From CAZDET01 sp964504335 (GTDB lineage: Bacteria; Bacteroidota; Bacteroidia; Chitinophagales; Saprospiraceae), in NCBI GenBank assembly GCA_964504335.1, contig CAZDET010000024.1:1-64000 (forward strand): 64,000 nt of DNA. The letters run 5' to 3'. The translations under genes were made by a program, and so were the position numbers. The notes beneath the pieces were generated by a model that was given only the letters and a program-made list of their open reading frames with translations, did no database searches and had not been told where the DNA came from. Below are positions 59,631-64,000 of this stretch, one piece after another (positions within the stretch are counted from its first letter, which is position 1; the number at the start of each line of letters is the position of its first letter).

Positions 59631-60611
59631 ATGATTTCCGTTATGAAAATGCCCAACTGGTGGCAAACAATTATTCGCTTTTTCAAGGAGGTATTTCAAA
59701 ATTACAGCCAGGATGATGCCTTCATTTTAGGGGCTTCGCTGGCCTATTATACGGTGTTTTCCTTCGCACCGCTGCTCGTGATCATAATCGCGGTGGCCGG
59801 CTATTTTCTGGGCGATCAAGCGGTGCAGGGCAAAATTTTCGAACAGCTAAGTGATTTGCTTGGAACCAGGGCGGCGGAAAACCTGGAGAATATCGTGAGC
59901 AATGCCCATGTGTCGGATCAATCCCTGCTGGCAACTATTATTGGCATTGGAACGCTCATCCTGGGAGCTACAGGTGTGTTCAATGCCTTGAAAAACAGCC
60001 TCAACCGCGTGTGGGAAATCGAGCCACGACCAGAGAATAATATCCTGTTTTTAATTTTTAACCGGGTATTGTCGTTCTCTTTTGCGCTTGGTTTAGGCTT
60101 TTTATTTCTGGTTACTTTGGCGGTAAACGCCTTCATTTCCGGCTTTGCCGAGCGCATAGCCGAGCTACTTCCAGGAACAAACAAAATTTACCTCACACTG
60201 TATACGTATATCTTTTCGCTGGCGGTAACCGGAATTATTTTTTCACTCTTGTTCAAGTTTTTGCCGGACGCCAAAGTCCGGTGGGGCCATACGGTTATCG
60301 GAGGACTGTTCACAGCCTTCCTGTTTTTGATTGGAAAGTCCTTGATTGGCTTGTACATCGGAAACAGCAACTTTTCCTCTACCTACGGGACGGCAGCTGC
60401 CCTGATCACATTGTTGGTTTGGACCTACTACAACTCTCAGATCCTTTTCTTAGGAGCGGAATTCACCTATGTCTACGCCAAGTGGAGAGGCAGCCCGGTA
60501 ATGCCTGCTTCCAACGCGGTGAAGGTAGTGCGCCGGGCCCACCGATTTGAAAAAGAAGAGGAAGAAGTGACTACTCCGATTCTGCCGGAAGAGAAACGAT
60601 CTCCCCAATGA
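59631..60611 (+). CDS. YihY/BrkB family inner-membrane protein
   Basis: The product has 326 residues from ATG 59631; ATG 59643 is an alternative and the longer frame from 59541 lacks family similarity. Six transmembrane helices are visible. Family motifs are DDAFILGASLAYYTVFSFAPLLVIIIAVAGYFLG, GATGVFNALKNSLNRVWEI, FNRVLSFSFALGLGFLFLVTLAVNAF, PDAKVRWGHTVIGGLFTAFLFLIGKSLIGLYIGNSNFSSTYGTAAALITLLVWTYYNSQILFLGAEFTYVYAKWRG in parts. The soluble C-tail is acidic and basic mixed. The family was once miscalled ribonuclease BN; its function is unsettled. The last 41 bp overlap the end of the converging thioredoxin-SPOR gene. Confidence 0.92.
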   Translation: MISVMKMPNWWQTIIRFFKEVFQNYSQDDAFILGASLAYYTVFSFAPLLVIIIAVAGYFLGDQAVQGKIFEQLSDLLGTRAAENLENIVSNAHVSDQSLLATIIGIGTLILGATGVFNALKNSLNRVWEIEPRPENNILFLIFNRVLSFSFALGLGFLFLVTLAVNAFISGFAERIAELLPGTNKIYLTLYTYIFSLAVTGIIFSLLFKFLPDAKVRWGHTVIGGLFTAFLFLIGKSLIGLYIGNSNFSSTYGTAAALITLLVWTYYNSQILFLGAEFTYVYAKWRGSPVMPASNAVKVVRRAHRFEKEEEEVTTPILPEEKRSPQ

Positions 60612-61425
60612 TGTCATTTCGGTTGAGGTAGGTGAGAAATTCCCGCGCTTCGGACCGAAGGTTAAATCGACCTACAATGACCTGGTAGGCGAGTTGCCCG
60701 GTATGCTGAACGGCCCGGATACTACTGGGGTAGCCGTATTTCAAATCGATGGCGGCTGCTTCCTGTTGGGCAGTCAGCAGATCGGACACCTGCTTGGTAA
60801 CGATGGTGTAAACTTCGCCGCTTCGACTGTTTAATTGCGTATTGTGATTGGTAATCAGAGGTCGCGAATTGATTGGTACTGCATCGCGCTCCAGACTGGG
60901 TGCCGTGAAGTGGATTATCGGTTGCGGAGCCACGGCGAGGTGCTGCTCGGCTATCCTTGAGGCAGCCTGGACGGGTAGTCGGTGATTGGCTGCCACATTT
61001 AGTCGGCGTAATGAATCGAGTAGCGCAGTCGGGCCGATGGCGGTTTCCACCCGGCCGATCAGCTTACCTTCGGTACTGAAGAACAGAAGCGTCGGAAGCA
61101 TTTTTACGGAAAACTGCTCCTGGAGGTGTTGCCGGTTTCGCTGATCAACGTCGACCAAAACGGGTAAATAGTGCATTTTAACGTAATCGACGACACGCGG
61201 GTCGGTAAAGGTATGCTCCGCCATCCAGCGGCAGGGCATGCACCAATCGGCGCTGAAATACAGGAAGAACAGCTTATCCTGTTGTTCGGCCATGGTTCGG
61301 ACCGATCGCAGATCCAAGTTCGTAAACGGAACGGATTGTGCCTGCGTCGGTCTTGCCAGTAAAAAAACACCGAAACACAGAAAGATGGTTAGGTATTTAG
61401 CCGTAATGTGGACACTTGAGCACAT
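60571..61425 (-). CDS. Exported thioredoxin domain fused to a SPOR domain
   Basis: The product has 284 residues with a signal peptide (about 1-29, ending RPTQAQ). The thioredoxin domain (about 35-145) has the active site FFLYFSADWCMPCRWMAEHTF, with CxxC reading CMPC, and the cis-Pro segment KMLPTLLFFSTEGKLIGRV. After a linker comes a SPOR domain (about 210-280: EVYTIVTKQVSDLLTAQQEAAAIDLKYGY, then YQVIVGRFNLRSEAREFLTYL). SPOR domains bind denuded peptidoglycan at division sites, so the reductase is probably held in the periplasm at the septum. The thioredoxin-SPOR combination is uncommon. The 3' end overlaps the YihY gene by 41 bp, tail to tail. Confidence 0.85.
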   Translation of the reverse strand: MCSSVHITAKYLTIFLCFGVFLLARPTQAQSVPFTNLDLRSVRTMAEQQDKLFFLYFSADWCMPCRWMAEHTFTDPRVVDYVKMHYLPVLVDVDQRNRQHLQEQFSVKMLPTLLFFSTEGKLIGRVETAIGPTALLDSLRRLNVAANHRLPVQAASRIAEQHLAVAPQPIIHFTAPSLERDAVPINSRPLITNHNTQLNSRSGEVYTIVTKQVSDLLTAQQEAAAIDLKYGYPSSIRAVQHTGQLAYQVIVGRFNLRSEAREFLTYLNRNDIIGEIVSLPAESE

Positions 61426-61711
61426 AGCAATCTATCAGGTTTAAGAGGGGCGAGTGGTCCGATGATGCTAAAGGAGGAGTGGCTGCGCGAAACAGTAGCC
61501 CGCGCTAGTGAATTGTCGCTTCTCAAAGATGGGCAATATTTTGCGAAATACCAATTCGATCACCTACAAATTAGGGCGATAGCATCACTCCAAAAATGGG
61601 ATGGTTGATGGCATTAAGGGCTTGACTGGTATTCCGAAAAAACCGATCTTAGGCAAACCAATCTCACTCCTTGCCTTCTCGGCAGGAAAACATCCAAGGT
61701 GTATATTTTTT
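61426..61711. other. Intergenic stretch upstream of repeat copy B
   Basis: With the repeat that follows, the space between the thioredoxin-SPOR start and mtnA is 495 bp. This left part should hold the promoter of the thioredoxin-SPOR gene. TTTTTTTTTT-like runs just before 61716 border the repeat. No coding frame or RNA gene is convincing. Confidence 0.4.
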
Positions 61712-61850
61712 TTTGAGCGGCCGTTGATCATATGGGCAGTTGCGTGCGGGTGTACGCTTGGGCTGCCTGTGTACCCCAAAAGGTAGGCAGGAAAGGCGGG
61801 CGGGCATTTCCCACCCACGTATATGGTGTGCGGCCGGCCCGGCCCGACAG
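61712..61850 (-). repeat. GC-rich dispersed intergenic element, copy B
   Basis: On the minus strand the central stem is GTGGGTGGG (61818-61810), loop AAATG, CCCGCCCGC (61804-61796). Compared with copy A, both changed bases turn U-A pairs into U-G pairs, so pairing is kept on this strand but lost on the other. The following CTGCC/GGCAG hairpin, the CACGC block and the ACGGCCG-A-run end are all present in the same order. The in-frame extension upstream of mtnA (61732-61920) is this element, not coding sequence. Confidence 0.75.
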
Positions 61851-61920
61851 TTGGCTCGCCGACTGGTGGCCCGCTCATGTTCCGAACGAGTCCTATCTTC
61901 GCGTTCGAACAACTCGGAGT

Positions 61921-63006
61921 ATGTTACTAAACGGAAAACAGCATCGGACGATCTGGCTCGATGCGAACGATCAACTATTCATCATCGATCAGCGGCAATT
62001 GCCGCACGATCTGGTTGTCGAACAATTGCCCGATTTGGCAGCCACGGCAAGAGCCATTCGCGAGATGCACGTTCGGGGAGCACCGCTCATCGGCGCCACC
62101 GCTGCCTATGGCATGTATCGGGCCGCGCAGGCCGCAGCGCCTGCTTCCTGGCAGGCGGATCTGCAAGCGGCGGCTCGACAACTGAATGCCACGCGTCCGA
62201 CAGCAGTGGATTTGTTTCACGCCACCCGGAAGAGCCTGGAGCGGGCGCTCCAGGCTGGTGGTTTAGAAGAGGCAGTGGCCATTACCCGGTCGGTTGCAAC
62301 GGAGTTGGCAGATGAGAGCGTCGAGCAGTGCCGTCGCATCGGTCAGCACGGGTTGCAATTGATCAAGGAGGTAGCGGATCGAAAAAAGGGAGCGCCCGTG
62401 CACATCCTCACGCATTGCAATGCCGGTTGGATGGCCTGTATTGACCACGGTACAGCCACGGCGCCGATTTATGCCGCGCAGGCAGCGGGTATTCCGGTGC
62501 ATGTGTGGGTGGATGAAACCCGTCCGAGGCTTCAGGGTAGTCGCATCACGGCTTTCGAACTCGGCCAGCAAGGGGTGGCCCACACGGTGATCGTCGATAA
62601 TACAGGCGGCCACCTCATGCAACACGGTATGGTGGACCTGGTCATCGTCGGCACGGATCGTACGACCCGCCGGGGAGATGTGGCCAATAAGATCGGCACT
62701 TACCTGAAGGCCCTGGCAGCAAAAGACAATGGAGTGCCCTTTTACGTAGCGCTACCTTCGACTACCATTGATTGGAGCATCGAAGACGGCCTGCGTGACA
62801 TCCCCATCGAAGAGCGTGCCCCTGAGGAGGTAAGCCACGTAGGTGCTGAATTGATCTGCCCCGCCGACAGTCCGGTTCGGAATTACGGCTTCGACGTTAC
62901 TCCCGCCCGATTAGTGACGGGACTCATCACGGAGCGGGGCATTTGTGCCGCTTCCGCAGCCGGACTGGCAGCGTTGTTTCCGGAGGTCGTTTCTACCGCA
63001 CCATAA
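61921..63006 (+). CDS. mtnA: S-methyl-5-thioribose-1-phosphate isomerase
   Basis: The product has 361 residues from ATG 61921. An upstream in-frame extension of 63 codons runs through repeat copy B and is rejected. The enzyme converts methylthioribose-1-phosphate to methylthioribulose-1-phosphate in methionine salvage. Family marks are TARAIREMHVRGAPLIGATAAYGM, the catalytic Cys166 in HILTHCNAGW, WVDETRPRLQGSRITAFEL, the catalytic Asp246 in VIVGTDRTTRRGDVANKIGTY, and FYVALPSTTIDWSIEDG. No other salvage gene is in the window. The 3' end overlaps the converging carboxypeptidase gene by 14 bp. Confidence 0.94.
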   Translation: MLLNGKQHRTIWLDANDQLFIIDQRQLPHDLVVEQLPDLAATARAIREMHVRGAPLIGATAAYGMYRAAQAAAPASWQADLQAAARQLNATRPTAVDLFHATRKSLERALQAGGLEEAVAITRSVATELADESVEQCRRIGQHGLQLIKEVADRKKGAPVHILTHCNAGWMACIDHGTATAPIYAAQAAGIPVHVWVDETRPRLQGSRITAFELGQQGVAHTVIVDNTGGHLMQHGMVDLVIVGTDRTTRRGDVANKIGTYLKALAAKDNGVPFYVALPSTTIDWSIEDGLRDIPIEERAPEEVSHVGAELICPADSPVRNYGFDVTPARLVTGLITERGICAASAAGLAALFPEVVSTAP

Positions 63007-64000
63007 AAAGGGCGTTGCTGAACAAGAATTTCCCGTTTTCCCAGAATCCGCGGTAGAGTGGGTTGTCGACCAGGTAAATGACCTGCCCTCTGCCCTTCTC
63101 TTCGATACCAAAAGTCAGGCTATTGCGGAAGCGCTCCTGGGCTTTCTCTCCGACAAATCCGCTGATCAAGGGATCGGCGCCAATTGTGCCGGCATTCCAG
63201 CCGCGGTCGAGAAACTGGAAACTGCGCGAACCGGTTTTCAGCGAGAAGTATTTAGGACCAATTCCATAGGACAGCGGGTGGCTTTCGTCCATCGTTACTT
63301 CGTAGATGGCACCCGCTGTTGTATTGCTGATGTAGCGGCGTTCCTGGCCCCCGTAATCTTCCAGTTGGTCGGTCGTATCTGCATTTTCGGAGTCGCCGTT
63401 TCCATTTTTCCGCTTCAGGCCGAACGTGCTGTATTTGGTAAAGGCATTGAGCGCAGAACCAATTGGGATCAATTTACCACCTCCTTGCACCCAGCGACTC
63501 ATAGCCTCCATATTAGCCTCCGATAGACCGTAGTTACCTTCTGGCAAAATGAGGACATCGACGTTAGAAAGATCACCCGGCAGATCGGAGTCGTACAGCA
63601 CATGGATGGGATATCCCAAATCCTGCTCCATGTAATACCAGACCTGTCCGAAGCTATTGGGAGATACCGATTCGCCGGCTACGACGGCCACGTTGGGGGC
63701 GCTAATCAGCTCCAGACCGTCTGATCCAATGTCGGGGCCGCTGTCACTTAGGCCCGTTTGAAGCGAATACACCTCCTGTCCATTCACTTCGGCAAGCCGG
63801 CGGACAGTACCGGAAAAGCCTTCTACTTTCCGATTATCGGCCCGGGTGATAACGATTGTTCCCGGATCGAAGGAATAGCCTCCCGATTCCAGGGTGCGGG
63901 TAGTGGTACGCACCTGGACCCCGGCAGCGAGCAGTTGGGCGAGCAGCCGGGCATCGGCTACGGAGTGCCAGCGGATGGCATAGGCATAGGCCGATTCATC
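62993..64000 (-). CDS. 3' part of a large zinc-carboxypeptidase-type protein, cut by window
   Basis: The frame is open to the right edge, so only the last 335 residues are present; the first visible residues read DESAYAYAIRWHSVADARLLAQLLAAG. The piece has a class I glutamine-amidotransferase-like Rossmann segment (GYPIHVLYDSDLPGDLSNVDVLILPEGNYGLSEANMEAMSRWVQGGGKLIPIGS). It ends GRGQVIYLVDNPLYRGFWENGKFLFSNALFMVR. This C-terminal layout is typical of large secreted M14-family carboxypeptidases of Bacteroidota; the M14 catalytic domain itself would lie beyond 64000 and is not seen. The assignment therefore rests on the tail alone. Confidence 0.65.
   Translation of the reverse strand, partial: DESAYAYAIRWHSVADARLLAQLLAAGVQVRTTTRTLESGGYSFDPGTIVITRADNRKVEGFSGTVRRLAEVNGQEVYSLQTGLSDSGPDIGSDGLELISAPNVAVVAGESVSPNSFGQVWYYMEQDLGYPIHVLYDSDLPGDLSNVDVLILPEGNYGLSEANMEAMSRWVQGGGKLIPIGSALNAFTKYSTFGLKRKNGNGDSENADTTDQLEDYGGQERRYISNTTAGAIYEVTMDESHPLSYGIGPKYFSLKTGSRSFQFLDRGWNAGTIGADPLISGFVGEKAQERFRNSLTFGIEEKGRGQVIYLVDNPLYRGFWENGKFLFSNALFMVR

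Noticed and set aside
1..64000. tRNA, rRNA, CRISPR, prophage or insertion sequence
   Set aside because: No cloverleaf with T-loop consensus, no regularly spaced repeats, and no transposase, integrase or phage structural gene were seen in the readable sequence.

Overview
The window reads as a chromosomal scaffold piece from a marine-type Bacteroidota, most likely Saprospiria and close to Lewinella. This rests on several C-terminal type IX secretion (T9SS) sorting domains, TonB-dependent receptors with N-terminal carboxypeptidase-regulatory-like domains, a TamL/TamB pair, a short eukaryote-type glutamine synthetase, a TTTG-N19-TAnnTTTG promoter and moderately high G+C. The taxon is inferred from gene content; no rRNA is present. 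One run of 100 Ns (46122-46221) is a scaffold gap. No tRNA, rRNA, CRISPR array, prophage or transposase was seen.

Layout. 1-7.6 kb: end of a lipocalin-like secreted protein, a BamA/TamA-like barrel next to a DUF547-barrel fusion, a thioredoxin-like protein divergent from a PAS/sigma-54 activator, and a T9SS alkaline phosphatase. 8-16.6 kb: secreted and redox proteins, then a eukaryote-type glutamine synthetase beside an animal-type ankyrin glutaminase, PaiB-like flavoprotein, the remnant of a short-chain dehydrogenase and small orphan genes. 16.6-19.7 kb: DUF779 plus aldehyde dehydrogenase, divergent from an AraC regulator. 20-26 kb: phytase with its TonB receptor, and a duplicated jelly-roll T9SS protein. 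26-32 kb: DUF1990, ECF sigma factor, Fur-family regulator and a TonB receptor with a clear operator/promoter. 32-46 kb: a giant nested-domain T9SS protein, TamL/TamB and an FMN alpha-hydroxyacid oxidase. 46-54.5 kb: TonB receptor and a giant modular alpha-amylase. 54.6-64 kb: Pat-like acyl-CoA synthetase/GNAT beside an HDAC-family deacetylase, AI-2E-type and YihY-type membrane proteins, a thioredoxin-SPOR fusion, mtnA, and the 3' part of an M14-type carboxypeptidase.

Themes. Three loci act on organic phosphate (alkaline phosphatase, beta-propeller phytase with receptor, esterase-like phytase domain). Two neighbouring enzymes make and break glutamine. A probable lysine acetyltransferase sits next to a probable deacetylase. 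Large secreted polymer-active or adhesive proteins use T9SS.

The most novel-looking item is non-coding: a GC-rich dispersed intergenic element of about 150 bases, found in two clear copies (about 19.81-19.96 kb, and 61.71-61.85 kb in reverse) and a shorter third copy (31.46-31.55 kb). Base changes between copies keep the central stem paired, with U-A becoming U-G in one orientation, which suggests a structured RNA or a mobile palindromic element.
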